This document shows, in pieces, positions 43,944 to 53,063 of a stretch of DNA of 64,000 bases. A model generated the notes under the pieces. The model saw nothing but the letters and a program-made list of their open reading frames with translations, ran no database searches and had not been told where the DNA came from. The stretch is taken from positions 1-64,000 of the forward strand of contig NZ_AUEZ01000015.1 of assembly GCF_000426245.1 (NCBI RefSeq), in the 5' to 3' direction. Position numbers and translations under genes: made by a program. Each line of letters begins with the position of its first letter. Within the stretch, counting starts at the first letter, position 1. The stretch comes from Bradyrhizobium sp. Ai1a-2. GTDB taxonomy: Bacteria; Pseudomonadota; Alphaproteobacteria; Rhizobiales; Xanthobacteraceae.

Positions 43944-44330
43944 ATGCTGAAATGGCGGAATGAATCGGCGCTCGATCTCTACAATCTGGCAGCAGCGATC
44001 TTCCTGCTGGCCGCGCCGTGGATGTTTGTCCGCGTCAACCCCACGGCGGCGATCGATCTGCTGATAAGCGGCGCGGCGATCGCGATCCTGTCGCTGGCCG
44101 CGATCATTGCATTTTCGGTTTGGGAAGAATGGGTCAACCTGCTCGTCGGCGGCTGGCTGATCGTGTCACCATGGCTGCTTGGCTTCGAGCACACCCGCGC
44201 GATGCATTTCAGCATCGTCGCTGGCGCCGTGGTGATGTTCATGTCTCTGCTTGAGTTGTGGCTGGAATACGAGAAGACGCATCTCGGCCCGGCCGCATCG
44301 CAGGTTTCCGAACGGCACCTGAATTCGTAG
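43944..44330 (+). CDS. SPW-repeat membrane protein
   Basis: A 128-residue membrane protein with four hydrophobic helices and two copies of the APW/SPW motif, LLAAPWMF (22-28) and WLIVSPWLLGF (71-81), characteristic of the SPW family (PF03779). The function of this family is not known. AGGGAGAAACGGC before the ATG is a good ribosome binding site. It follows the MHS transporter by 20 nt, so they are likely co-expressed. The C-terminal 25 residues are polar. Confidence 0.85.
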   Translation: MLKWRNESALDLYNLAAAIFLLAAPWMFVRVNPTAAIDLLISGAAIAILSLAAIIAFSVWEEWVNLLVGGWLIVSPWLLGFEHTRAMHFSIVAGAVVMFMSLLELWLEYEKTHLGPAASQVSERHLNS

Positions 44331-44388
44331 GGCGGATCAGCGAAGAGCGGCGGATTACGCTGACGCTAATCCGCCCCACGAATCGGGG

Positions 44389-44497
44389 CCGTCATTCCGG
44401 GGCGATGCGAAGCGTCGAGCCCGGAATCCATTTCTCCGCCGTCATCCGCCGCCTGATGGATTCCGGGCTCGCGCTACGCGCGGCCCGGAATGACGGC
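44389..44497. repeat. Palindromic repeat, CATTCCGGG family
   Basis: A 109-bp element between convergent genes. CCGTCATTCCGGGGCG...GAGCCCGGAATCCAT pairs with ATGGATTCCGGGCTCG...GGCCCGGAATGACGG. Just before it, 44331-44376 holds another inverted pair (GGGCGGAT...ATCCGCCC). Together they fill the 193-bp gap after the SPW gene and could stop transcription from both sides. Confidence 0.75.
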
Positions 44498-44523
44498 GGA
44501 GGGCATGTGGTTGGGCCGGAGTA

Positions 44524-45225
44524 CTACTCCGGCTGGCCGATCGAGACCTTCAGCGTGCCGACGCCGTCAACGCCGCATTCGATTTTGTCGCCGGGCTGAA
44601 GCTGGGAGACGCCGGCAGGCGTTCCCGTCATGATGAGATCGCCGGCGGCGAGCTTCACCTGCTGGGAGAGCTGCCAGATGATCTCGGGCACGTTCCAGAT
44701 CAGTTCGGTGAGATCGCCCTTCTGGGTCTCGTTGCCGTTGACGGTGAGCCAGATCTTGCCCTTTGACGGATGGCCGATCTTGGAGGCCGGCTGCAGCGCG
44801 GAGCAGGGCGCGGAATAGTCGAAGGACTTTCCGATCTCCCAGGGACGCTCCTTCTTGCGCGAGGCGATCTGCAGGTCGCGGCGGGTGAGATCGATGCCGA
44901 CGGCGTAGCCATAGACATGATCGAGCGCCTTGTCGGCGGGAATGTTGAGGCCGCCGCTCTTCATCGCGACCACCAGTTCGACCTCGTGGTGCAGGTCCTT
45001 GGTCAGCGGCGGGTAGGGGATGGTGGCACCGTCAGGCACCAGCATGTCGGCATGCTTGGCGAAGAAGAAGGGCGGTGCACGTTCGTCGTTGCCCATCTCC
45101 CGGATGTGTTCGAGATAGTTGCGCCCGACGCACCAGATGCGGCGGACGGGGAAGGATTTCGTCTCGCCGACGACGGGAAGGGAAGCCTGCGGTGGTGTCG
45201 GGATGACGTAGTCTGTGGCGGTCAT
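44524..45225 (-). CDS. Fumarylacetoacetate hydrolase (FAH) family protein
   Basis: A 233-residue single-domain FAH protein. RRIWCVGRNYLEHIREMG is the typical opening, and DLHHEVELVVAM supplies the two metal-binding glutamates, with YAVGIDLTRRDLQ giving the aspartate. IWQLSQQVKLAAGDLIMTGTPAGV is the conserved end. Members act as fumarylpyruvate hydrolases, acylpyruvases or oxaloacetate decarboxylases, so aromatic or dicarboxylate breakdown is likely. It is followed, on the same strand and upstream by 30 nt, by the MsbA-like gene, and may be co-transcribed with it. Confidence 0.9.
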   Translation of the reverse strand: MTATDYVIPTPPQASLPVVGETKSFPVRRIWCVGRNYLEHIREMGNDERAPPFFFAKHADMLVPDGATIPYPPLTKDLHHEVELVVAMKSGGLNIPADKALDHVYGYAVGIDLTRRDLQIASRKKERPWEIGKSFDYSAPCSALQPASKIGHPSKGKIWLTVNGNETQKGDLTELIWNVPEIIWQLSQQVKLAAGDLIMTGTPAGVSQLQPGDKIECGVDGVGTLKVSIGQPE

Positions 45226-45255
45226 GAAGCGCTCTCGTTCTCGATGTGGATTGGC

Positions 45256-47064
45256 TTAGCCGGTGACACTGATGGGTACCAGCGCGAGCGGGCGGGTGTC
45301 GTGGTGCTGCAGGCGGAAGAAGGAGGCGTAGCGGCCGCCGCGGCGGAGCAGATCGTCGTGACGTCCGCGCTCGACGATCTGGCCGCCCTCGACCACCAGG
45401 ATCGCATCCGCATGCATGATGGTGTGCAGCCGGTGCGCGATCACGATAGTGGTGCGGTTCCGGCAGAGATGCTCGATCGCCTCCTGCACCTGCTTTTCGG
45501 ATTCGGAATCGAGCGCGGCCGTGGCTTCGTCAAGCAGGATGATCGGCGCGTTCTTGATCAGCGCGCGCGCCACCGCGATGCGCTGGCGCTGCCCACCGGA
45601 AAGCTGCGTGCCGAGTTCCCCGACCGGCGTGTCGTAGCCGAGCGGGAAGCTTGCGATGAAGTCATGCGCACAGGCTGCCTTGGCCGCCTCCACGATTTCG
45701 TCTTCGGTGGCGCCCGGTTTGCCGAAAGCGATATTGTTGCGGATGGTGTCGCGGAACAGATAGACGTCCTGGCCAACATAGGCGGTCTGCTGGCGCAGCG
45801 AGCGCCGCGATACCGAGGTGATCGATTGGCCGTCGATCAGGATGTCGCCCTCGGTCGCCTCGTAGAAGCGAAGCAGCAGCGCCAGCACCGTCGACTTGCC
45901 GCCGCCGGACGGGCCGACCAGCGCGGTGACCTTGCCGGGCTCGGCGACGAAGCTCATGTGGCTCAGCACCGGCTCGCCGGCGCGATAGGCAAAGCCAACA
46001 TCGCGCAGTTCGATCTCCGCGTCCGTCAGCCTCAAGGCCGGCTTGTCGTCGTCGGAACGTTCGCTCGCGGGGCTGTCGACGACTTCGAGTAGCATCCGCG
46101 CACCGACCAACTGGCTGTTGAGGTCGATGTTGAGCCGCGACAGGCGTTTTGCGGGCTCAGTCGCCATCAGGAAGGCGGTCATGAAGGAGAAGAACGCGCC
46201 GGGAGTCGCGTTGAGCGTGACCACGCTGTAGCCGCCATAGAGCAGGCAGCCGGCCACCGCGAAGCCGCCGAGCATCTCCATCAGGGGGTTCGAGCGGTTG
46301 GCGACGCGCGCCATCTTGTTGGCGTTGCGCTCGACGGCCGAGATGTTCTCGTCGATGCGCCGCTTCATCGTCTCTTCCAGCGTGAACGCCTTCACGGTGC
46401 GGATGCCCTGCAGCGATTCCTGCATGGTCTCCAGGATGTCGGCGGTGCCGGTGAACTGGTTGTAGGCCAGCCCCTTGATGCGCTTCACCAGCTTGCGCAG
46501 GATCAGCATCGCCGGCGGCACCACCACGAGGCCGATGAACGACAGGACCGGATCCTGGAACACCATCACGCAGACCATGGCGATCAGCATCATGAGGTCG
46601 CGCCCGATGGCGTTGATCAGCATGTTCAGGACGTCGGTGATGGATTTGGCGCCGGCGGTCAGGCGCGCCAGGAATTCCGACGAATGCCGCTCGGAGAAGA
46701 AGCCGATGCTTTCGCTCATCAGCTTGGCGAACAGCTGCCGCTGGTTGTTGGCGAGGATGGCATTGCTGATCTTCGACAGGATCACGGTGTGGCCGTAGGT
46801 CGCCACGCCCTTGATGAACAGCAGAAGGACCGTGACGCCGGAGAGACGAGCAATGGCGGCAATATCCTTGTTGATGTAGGCTTGGTTGATCACCTGGCCC
46901 AGGATATAGGCGGCGCCGGCGGTGGCGCCGGCCGCTATCGCCATCAGGGCGAATGCTTGCAGATAGTGCCGCCAATAGGCGAGCCCTTGCTCGGCGATCA
47001 GACGGCGAATCAGGATCGCCGCCCCGTAGGGGTCGTCGGTTATCTTTCTTGGAGGCTCGGTCAT
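45256..47064 (-). CDS. msbA: Lipid A export ABC transporter, MsbA-like
   Basis: A 602-residue half-transporter. Residues about 1-330 form the six-helix exporter domain. The nucleotide-binding domain has Walker A VGPSGGGKST, signature LSGGQRQR, Walker B IILLDEATAALD and the switch IVIAHRLHT. It would flip core-lipid A across the inner membrane as a homodimer. Length and the surrounding LPS genes favour MsbA over a peptide or drug exporter, though the family is hard to split by eye. AAGGGAA precedes the ATG. GalE lies upstream on the same strand. Confidence 0.85.
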   Translation of the reverse strand: MTEPPRKITDDPYGAAILIRRLIAEQGLAYWRHYLQAFALMAIAAGATAGAAYILGQVINQAYINKDIAAIARLSGVTVLLLFIKGVATYGHTVILSKISNAILANNQRQLFAKLMSESIGFFSERHSSEFLARLTAGAKSITDVLNMLINAIGRDLMMLIAMVCVMVFQDPVLSFIGLVVVPPAMLILRKLVKRIKGLAYNQFTGTADILETMQESLQGIRTVKAFTLEETMKRRIDENISAVERNANKMARVANRSNPLMEMLGGFAVAGCLLYGGYSVVTLNATPGAFFSFMTAFLMATEPAKRLSRLNIDLNSQLVGARMLLEVVDSPASERSDDDKPALRLTDAEIELRDVGFAYRAGEPVLSHMSFVAEPGKVTALVGPSGGGKSTVLALLLRFYEATEGDILIDGQSITSVSRRSLRQQTAYVGQDVYLFRDTIRNNIAFGKPGATEDEIVEAAKAACAHDFIASFPLGYDTPVGELGTQLSGGQRQRIAVARALIKNAPIILLDEATAALDSESEKQVQEAIEHLCRNRTTIVIAHRLHTIMHADAILVVEGGQIVERGRHDDLLRRGGRYASFFRLQHHDTRPLALVPISVTG

Positions 47065-47185
47065 CCGCGTTCCCTTGACGCCGCGTTGTTCGGAAGCGGG
47101 CGCGCGTCAGCGTCAGGCGAACGACTCCTTGCCTGCGATAGAGATGTTTTTCAAGCCATATTCAGGCCAAATAACGGCTTGATTT

Positions 47186-48199
47186 TCAGGCCGATTCCGC
47201 CTGCTGGAGCGGCCCGCCACGCTCCAGGAACAGCTTCTGCTCCCAGGCCAGCGCATGCGCCGCGATGGTTTCCAGATCGTCGTATCTTGGCGTCCAGTCC
47301 AGCAGCGCGCGGATGCGGGTGGTGTCGGCAACCATGGTCATGATGTCGCCGGGGCGGCGCGGCGCATGGGAAACGGCGAAATTGCGCATGGAAACGCGGC
47401 GCACCGCCTCGATCGTCTCCAGCACCGAATAGCCGCGGCCATAGCCGCAATTCAGCGTGACCGAACCCCCGCCGGCACGCAAATAAGACAGCGCGGCGTG
47501 ATGCGCCTCGGCGAGATCGGTGACATGGATGAAATCCCGGATGCAGCTACCGTCCGGCGTCGGATAGTCGCTGCCGAATACGTCGACCTTGGCGCGCTGG
47601 CCGGTGGCGGCCTCGACCGCGACCTTGAGCAGGTGCGTCGCGCCGATGGTGGAAAGCCCGATGCGACCCAGCGGGTCGGCGCCGGCGACGTTGAAATAGC
47701 GCAGCACGACATAGCTCATGCCATGGGCGGTCGCGACATCGTGCAGCATGATCTCGGTCATCAGCTTCGACATGCCGTAGGGCGACAGCGGTCGGGTCGG
47801 CGCGGTCTCCGACACCGGCACCTCTTCGGGATTGCCGTAGACGGCGGCGGTGGACGAGAAGATGAAGCGGCTGACGCCGGACCTGACCGCTGCGTTCAAC
47901 AGGCTCTGCGTGGTCATCGTGTTGTTGCGGTAGTAGCCGAGCGGATCGCGCATCGATTCCGGAACCACCACCGAGCCGGCGAAATGGATGATGCTTTCGA
48001 CGCCATGCTGGGCGATCACGCCCTCGACGAGATTTTCGTCGCCGGCATCGCCGATGAACAGCGGCACGCCTTCGGGCAAGAGGGCGGAGAAACCGGTGGA
48101 GAGGTTGTCGACCACCACGACGCTTTCGCCGGCATCGACCAGCGTGCGCACCATGTGACTTCCGATATAGCCGGCGCCGCCGGTGACGAGCACGGTCAT
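47186..48199 (-). CDS. galE: UDP-glucose 4-epimerase
   Basis: A 337-residue SDR. The NAD motif is GGAGYIGSH (7-15), FSSTAAVYGNP carries the catalytic serine, and SPYGMSKLM the Tyr-x3-Lys. CIRDFIHVTDLAEAH and LNCGYGRGYSVLE are GalE signatures. It interconverts UDP-glucose and UDP-galactose (and possibly the N-acetyl forms). A GGGGAG precedes the ATG. It is divergent from the LpcC-like gene, 150 bp apart, and upstream of msbA. Confidence 0.93.
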   Translation of the reverse strand: MTVLVTGGAGYIGSHMVRTLVDAGESVVVVDNLSTGFSALLPEGVPLFIGDAGDENLVEGVIAQHGVESIIHFAGSVVVPESMRDPLGYYRNNTMTTQSLLNAAVRSGVSRFIFSSTAAVYGNPEEVPVSETAPTRPLSPYGMSKLMTEIMLHDVATAHGMSYVVLRYFNVAGADPLGRIGLSTIGATHLLKVAVEAATGQRAKVDVFGSDYPTPDGSCIRDFIHVTDLAEAHHAALSYLRAGGGSVTLNCGYGRGYSVLETIEAVRRVSMRNFAVSHAPRRPGDIMTMVADTTRIRALLDWTPRYDDLETIAAHALAWEQKLFLERGGPLQQAESA

Positions 48200-48317
48200 G
48201 AATTCACTCTCCCCGGTTATTTTCCCGGGATGTTAGCGGGGTCGCGATGAAGAGGGGGTTTCGTGGCCTCAGAACTGGCCCCTATGCTTAATGTTGCGTA
48301 TAGGAACTGCCGCAAAG

Positions 48318-48350
48318 GGGAGCCCAATGGGAGCCCAAAGGGAGCCACTG
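48318..48350 (+). repeat. Three tandem 11-bp repeats carrying GGGAG
   Basis: GGGAGCCCAAT (48318-48328), GGGAGCCCAAA (48329-48339) and GGGAGCCACTG (48340-48350) are direct tandem copies. Each brings a ribosome-binding-site-like GGGAG. The last G is the first base of the GTG start I choose for lpcC, and AAAGGGAG (48337-48344) has proper spacing to it. Because 11 is not a multiple of 3, copy-number change would shift the frame of any start further upstream. Confidence 0.7.
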
Positions 48351-49396
48351 TGCCGATCGAGAACAATCCGGCCGCTGATCTGCAACTGATCGTGCCGAAT
48401 CTGCACAGGCGCTATTCGGGCGTGACCGCGACCAACCGAATGGTCGCGCCAAGGCTTGCGAAGATGTTCCGAGCCGCCTGGCTAGGCTCGCATGCGCCCG
48501 AGGGCATCGCCCGCATGGGCTTCGTTGACCTCTTGAAACTATGGCGCCGCCCTGCGCCGCTGATCTGGCACGCGCGGCGCAATGACGAGATGATCGCGGG
48601 CGTGCTGTTGCGCGCGCTCGGCTGGCCGTTGAAGCTGGTGTTCACGTCGGCCGCGCAACGGCATCACACGTGGCTGACGCGCTGGCTGATCAGGCAGATG
48701 GATGCGGTGATCGCCACGAGCGCATTGTCCGCGTCCTTCCTCAAGTGCGAGGCGACGGTGGTGATGCACGGTGTCGACATCGCGCGCTATGCGGCGCCGG
48801 GCGACCGCGCTGCGGCGTTCGCGGAGAGCGGCCTGCCCGGGCGCTACGCGATCGGCTGTTTCGGCCGCGTGCGCGCGCAGAAGGGCAGCGACGTCTTTGT
48901 CGAGGCGATGTGCCGGCTGTTGCCGCGCTATCCGGATTTTTCCGCTGTGCTGGTCGGCGCCGTGGTGCCGGAGCAGCAAGGGTTTGCGAATGAGCTGAAG
49001 CGGCGGATCGAAGCGGCGGGGCTGACATCGCGGATCAGGATATCAGGTGAAGTCCCGATCGAGGAGGTCGAACGCTGGTACCAGCGGCTGACCATCTACG
49101 CCTTCACCTCGCGCAACGAGGGCTTTGGATTGACTCTGATCGAGGCGATGTCGTCCGGCGCGGCGCTGGTGGCGGCGCGCGCAGGCGCGGCCGAATTCGT
49201 GGTCGAGGACGGCGTCACCGGCGTGCTGGTGCCGCCTGGGGATGTCGATGCGCTCTGTGCGGCGCTCGAGCCCTTGATGCGCGATCCGGCGGCAGCGGCT
49301 TCGATGGGGGAGCGGGCGCGGGCACGCATGGTGGAGAAATTCAGTCTCGACGCCGAGGCGAGCGGGATCGCCGCGGTCTATCGCGCGCTCGCCTGA
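48350..49396 (+). CDS. lpcC: LPS core mannosyltransferase, LpcC-like (GT4)
   Basis: A 348-residue GT-B glycosyltransferase. From its first part, LQLIVPNLHRRYSGVTATN and WHARRNDEMIAGVLLRAL, then LVFTSAAQRHHTWLTRWLIR, it follows the pattern of rhizobial LpcC, which adds mannose from GDP-mannose to the inner core. The C-terminal half holds GCFGRVRAQKGSDVF and the donor EX7E region SRNEGFGLTLIEAMSSG. I choose GTG 48350 with AAAGGGAG 5 nt upstream; ATG starts at 48263 and 48284 are open but lead through a tandem repeat. Its 3' end overlaps the convergent heptosyltransferase by 19 nt. Confidence 0.83.
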   Translation: MPIENNPAADLQLIVPNLHRRYSGVTATNRMVAPRLAKMFRAAWLGSHAPEGIARMGFVDLLKLWRRPAPLIWHARRNDEMIAGVLLRALGWPLKLVFTSAAQRHHTWLTRWLIRQMDAVIATSALSASFLKCEATVVMHGVDIARYAAPGDRAAAFAESGLPGRYAIGCFGRVRAQKGSDVFVEAMCRLLPRYPDFSAVLVGAVVPEQQGFANELKRRIEAAGLTSRIRISGEVPIEEVERWYQRLTIYAFTSRNEGFGLTLIEAMSSGAALVAARAGAAEFVVEDGVTGVLVPPGDVDALCAALEPLMRDPAAAASMGERARARMVEKFSLDAEASGIAAVYRALA

Positions 49397-50439
49397 GCCA
49401 GCACGCGCTCGGCGATATCGGCCACGTCGGAGGCCGGAATGTCGCGCATGCAGCGGTGGTCGTTCATGGTGCAGACCGGGCGATGGCAGGGCTGACACGG
49501 CACCTGTGTCTTGGTCACGACGGTGGCGGCCAGGCCGTTGAGCGGCGCCCAGTGGTAGGGGCTGGTGGGGCCGAAAATGCCCATGGTCGGTGTACCGAGC
49601 GCGGCTGCGACATGCATCAGGCCGGAATCATTCGAGATCGCGACGCTCGCTGCGGCCATCGCCAGGATGCCGTTGCGCAAATCGGTGCCGGTCAGGTCGC
49701 GGACGCCAGCGCCGCCGACGGCGACGATCTCCGCGGCCAGCGCCTTCTCGCCGGGGCCACCGACCACCCAGACATCGAAGCCGCGCGCGGCGAGCAGCCG
49801 TGCGGCCTCGCCGTAATAGGTCCAGCGTTTTCCCGAACCGACCGAGCCGGGCGCCAGCGCGATCGCGGGGCCGCGGCCCAAACTGTTGGCTTGTCGCCAG
49901 CGCTCGGTTTCCTCGGCGGGAACCCGCAGTTGCGGGACCGGCCACTCTGACGGGAAGTGCGCGCCAACGGGCAGCGCCAGCGCCGACATCTGGTCGACCA
50001 TGCGCGAGAGCTTCTTCTCGCCCCAGCGCACCTGGTTGATGAGGCCGAACCTTGCCTCACCGAAAAAGCCGACCCGCTCCGGGATGCCAGCCAGCGTGGG
50101 CGCGATCGCCGATTTCCATGTGCGGAGCATGACGAGGGCGGTTCGGTAGCCGCGGGCGCGAAGTTCCCTTGCCAAGCCGAACTGTTTTGCCACCGCTAGG
50201 CGGCCGCGCGGCAAATCCCAGACGATCTTGCCGCGGACATCAGGCATGTAGTCGACCAGCGGCGCGCAGAGCGAGGTCGTGAGCATGTCCACTGGGCGAT
50301 TTGGCCAGCGCTGTTTCAGGACACGCACGACGGTATGGCCACGCACGAAATCGCCGATCCACATATAGGGGATGATCAGGATCGGGCGGGTATCGCCAGC
50401 GTCCTCGACCTCAATGCCTTGTATTGAATCAATATTCAT
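49378..50439 (-). CDS. LPS heptosyltransferase-like glycosyltransferase (GT9, WaaF type)
   Basis: A 353-residue GT9 protein. ILIIPYMWIGDFVRGHTVVRVLKQRWPNR is the usual opening of heptosyltransferases. The C-terminal half has IALAPGSVGSGKRW, LTGTDLRNGILAMAAASVAISNDSGLMHVAAALGTPTMGIFGPTSP (the ADP-heptose binding site), and the tail with paired cysteines (CQPCHRPVCTMNDHRCM), as in WaaF/WaaC. It moves heptose from ADP-heptose to the inner core. The HldD and HldE genes directly to the right, divergent, supply that donor. Ribosome binding site is weak. Confidence 0.88.
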   Translation of the reverse strand: MNIDSIQGIEVEDAGDTRPILIIPYMWIGDFVRGHTVVRVLKQRWPNRPVDMLTTSLCAPLVDYMPDVRGKIVWDLPRGRLAVAKQFGLARELRARGYRTALVMLRTWKSAIAPTLAGIPERVGFFGEARFGLINQVRWGEKKLSRMVDQMSALALPVGAHFPSEWPVPQLRVPAEETERWRQANSLGRGPAIALAPGSVGSGKRWTYYGEAARLLAARGFDVWVVGGPGEKALAAEIVAVGGAGVRDLTGTDLRNGILAMAAASVAISNDSGLMHVAAALGTPTMGIFGPTSPYHWAPLNGLAATVVTKTQVPCQPCHRPVCTMNDHRCMRDIPASDVADIAERVLAQASAR

Positions 50440-50592
50440 ATCTTTTATGCAGGAACCGGCGCCGTTTCGGCCTCGTCGGTAGCCGCTCTCCCTCCAGAGG
50501 TAAAGCGGGATGGAATTCTTCCACTAGGCAAGTTGCCTGCGCCGCCGGACTGGGGCAAAGCTGGCGCCGCACAAATCAGGGCAGGGATCGGC

Positions 50593-51573
50593 ATGTTGCT
50601 GGTGACCGGCGGAGCCGGTTTTATCGGGTCGAATGTCGTGGCCGCGTTGAATGACGCCGGCCGCGCGGACGTTGTTGTTTGCGACGTGCTCGGCCATGAC
50701 GGCAAGTGGCGCAATCTGGCGAAACGCCAGCTTGCCGATTTCGTGCCGCCTTCGGAGCTTTCGGCATGGCTGTCGGGCCGGAGGCTCGACGCGGTGATCC
50801 ATCTCGGCGCGATCTCCGAGACGACGGCGACCGACGGCGATCTCGTGATCGACACCAATTTCCGCCTGTCCCTGCGATTGCTCGACTGGTGCACGGCCAA
50901 TCCGACGCCGCTGATCTATGCGTCCTCGGCTGCGACCTATGGCGACGGCGAAGCCGGCTTTCGCGACGAGCAGACAGTCGAGGCGCTGAAGAAGCTGCAG
51001 CCTATGAATCTCTACGGTTGGAGCAAGCATCTGTTCGATCTCGCCGTGGCTGAGCGCGCTGTGCGCGGCGAAAAATTGCCGCCGCAATGGGCGGGTTTGA
51101 AATTCTTCAACGTGTTCGGCCCGAACGAATATCACAAGGGCACGATGATGAGCGTGCTGGCGCGGCGCTTCGGTGACATCAAGGCGGGCCGACCGGTGCA
51201 ATTGTTCAAGTCGCATCGCGATGGCATTGCAGACGGCGACCAGCGGCGCGACTTCATCTATGTCGACGACACCGTGCGGGTGATGATGTGGCTGCTCGCC
51301 ACGCCATCGGTCAGCGGGCTGTTCAATGTCGGAACCGGCACCGCACGCAGTTTCCGGGACCTGATGCTGTCGGCCTATGCCGCACTCGGGCGGCCGCCGA
51401 ACATCGAATATATCGACATGCCCGAGCAGATCCGGGGCAGCTATCAATATTTCACGGAAGCCGATGTCGATCGCCTGCAGCGTGCGGGTTATAACGGCGG
51501 TTTCACGCGGCTTGAGGACGCCGTCGATGCTTACGTGAACGGCTTCCTCGATCGTCCCGACCGCTACCGCTGA
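50593..51573 (+). CDS. hldD: ADP-L-glycero-D-manno-heptose 6-epimerase
   Basis: A 326-residue [12 protein letters not shown] (6-14) binds [13 protein letters not shown] and [11 protein letters not shown] give the Ser and Tyr-x3-Lys. [16 protein letters not shown] and [10 protein letters not shown] are diagnostic for HldD/RfaD. It turns ADP-D-glycero-heptose into the L-form for core synthesis. Start ATG 50593 with AGGGA; the longer frame upstream lacks similarity. It precedes hldE by 17 nt in the same direction. The 153-bp gap to the divergent heptosyltransferase gene holds their promoters. Confidence 0.95.
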   Translation: MLLVTGGAGFIGSNVVAALNDAGRADVVVCDVLGHDGKWRNLAKRQLADFVPPSELSAWLSGRRLDAVIHLGAISETTATDGDLVIDTNFRLSLRLLDWCTANPTPLIYASSAATYGDGEAGFRDEQTVEALKKLQPMNLYGWSKHLFDLAVAERAVRGEKLPPQWAGLKFFNVFGPNEYHKGTMMSVLARRFGDIKAGRPVQLFKSHRDGIADGDQRRDFIYVDDTVRVMMWLLATPSVSGLFNVGTGTARSFRDLMLSAYAALGRPPNIEYIDMPEQIRGSYQYFTEADVDRLQRAGYNGGFTRLEDAVDAYVNGFLDRPDRYR

Positions 51574-51590
51574 CCGGGCCAAGGAAAGAG

Positions 51591-53063
51591 ATGTTCGATT
51601 TCGAAACTCTGTCGCAGGCGCTTTCCCGGCGAACCGTGCTCTGCATCGGCGACCTGATGCTCGACGAATTCGTCTATGGCGAGGTGTCGCGGATTTCGCC
51701 GGAGGCGCCGGCGCCGGTGATTGCGGTCCAGCGCAGCGAGACCAATGTCGGCGGCGCCGGCAATGTCGCGCGCAACATCGCTTCGCTCGGTGGCCGCTGC
51801 ATTTTTGTCGGCCTCGTCGGCGCGGACGAGGCGGGCGCGACGCTGAAGGCGGCGCTGGTGGCCGAGAGCGGCATCGAAAGCCGGCTGGTGTGCGACAACG
51901 CGCGCCCGACGACGCGGAAGGTGCGCTTCGTCTCCGAGCATTTTTCCACTCACATGCTGCGCGCGGACTGGGAGCAGGCGCAACCGGCGGCAGGCGAGGT
52001 CGAGCAGCAGCTTATCGACACGATCCTCCCTGAGCTTGCCCGCACCGACATTGTGCTTCTGTCGGACTATGCCAAGGGCGTACTTACGGCGCGCGTGATC
52101 CGCAACACCATCGACGCCGCGCGCAAGCTTGGCAAGCGCGTGATCGTCGATCCCAAGAGCCTCAATCTCGCGATCTATCGCGGCGCGACGCTGCTCACCC
52201 CCAACCGCAAGGAATTCGCCGAGGCGACGCGCAGCCGCGCCGAGACGCCCGATGCGATCGCGGAAGCTGCCGAGGATGCGATGCGGCTCGCCGATTGCGA
52301 GGCGATGCTGGTGACGCAGGGCGAGCACGGCATGACGCTGGTGGTGCGCGACGGCGAAACCGTCCATGTGCCGGCGTTGCCGGTGAAGGTCCGCGACGTC
52401 TCCGGCGCCGGCGACACCGTTGCAGCTGCGCTCGCGCTGTCCCTCGCAGCCAACGCCGATTGGGAGACGGCGTTGCGGGTGGCAAGCGCGGCGGCCGCAG
52501 TCGCCGTGGGCAAAACCGGCACCGCGACGGTGACGCCAGCCGAACTCAGACGAAAGATCCTGCCGCATGCCTCGCTTGCGGCGGAAGAGAAGATCGTCGC
52601 GGCCGGCGGAGATCTCGGCGCCCAGCTCGGCGAATGGCGTCGGCAGGGCCTGCGCGTCGGCTTCACCAATGGCTGCTTCGACATCCTGCATCCCGGCCAC
52701 GTCAAGGTGTTGACGGCGGCGCGCGGCGCCTGCGACCGGCTGATCGTTGGCCTCAACAGTGACGCTTCGGTCAGGCGCCTGAAGGGGCCAGACCGCCCGG
52801 TGCAGGACGAGCGCGCGCGGGCGGAAGTGTTGGCGGCGCTGGAGGCGGTCGATCTCGTCGCCATTTTCGAGGAGGACACGCCGATCAAGCTGATCACGGC
52901 GATCAAGCCGAGCGTGCTGGTCAAGGGCGGCGACTATACCCGCGAGCAGGTAGTCGGCCATGAGATCGTCGAAGCCCATGGCGGCGAGGTGCTGCTGGTC
53001 GACATCCTGCCCGGCTTCAGCACGACCTCGCTGGTCGCCCGCGCCCGCGGAGGAAAGGCGTGA
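51591..53063 (+). CDS. hldE: Bifunctional heptose 7-phosphate kinase / heptose 1-phosphate adenylyltransferase
   Basis: A 490-residue fusion of two enzymes. The N-terminal PfkB-type kinase (about 1-330) has [14 protein letters not shown], the glycine pair [11 protein letters not shown] and the catalytic loop SGAGDTVAA with D275. The C-terminal nucleotidyltransferase (about 350-490) has [15 protein letters not shown] from residue 358. It performs two steps of ADP-heptose synthesis; the middle phosphatase step would be GmhB at 11290. An isomerase gene (gmhA) is not in this window. AAGGAAAGAG precedes the ATG. The stop overlaps the next gene by 4 nt (GTGA). Confidence 0.96.
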   Translation: MFDFETLSQALSRRTVLCIGDLMLDEFVYGEVSRISPEAPAPVIAVQRSETNVGGAGNVARNIASLGGRCIFVGLVGADEAGATLKAALVAESGIESRLVCDNARPTTRKVRFVSEHFSTHMLRADWEQAQPAAGEVEQQLIDTILPELARTDIVLLSDYAKGVLTARVIRNTIDAARKLGKRVIVDPKSLNLAIYRGATLLTPNRKEFAEATRSRAETPDAIAEAAEDAMRLADCEAMLVTQGEHGMTLVVRDGETVHVPALPVKVRDVSGAGDTVAAALALSLAANADWETALRVASAAAAVAVGKTGTATVTPAELRRKILPHASLAAEEKIVAAGGDLGAQLGEWRRQGLRVGFTNGCFDILHPGHVKVLTAARGACDRLIVGLNSDASVRRLKGPDRPVQDERARAEVLAALEAVDLVAIFEEDTPIKLITAIKPSVLVKGGDYTREQVVGHEIVEAHGGEVLLVDILPGFSTTSLVARARGGKA

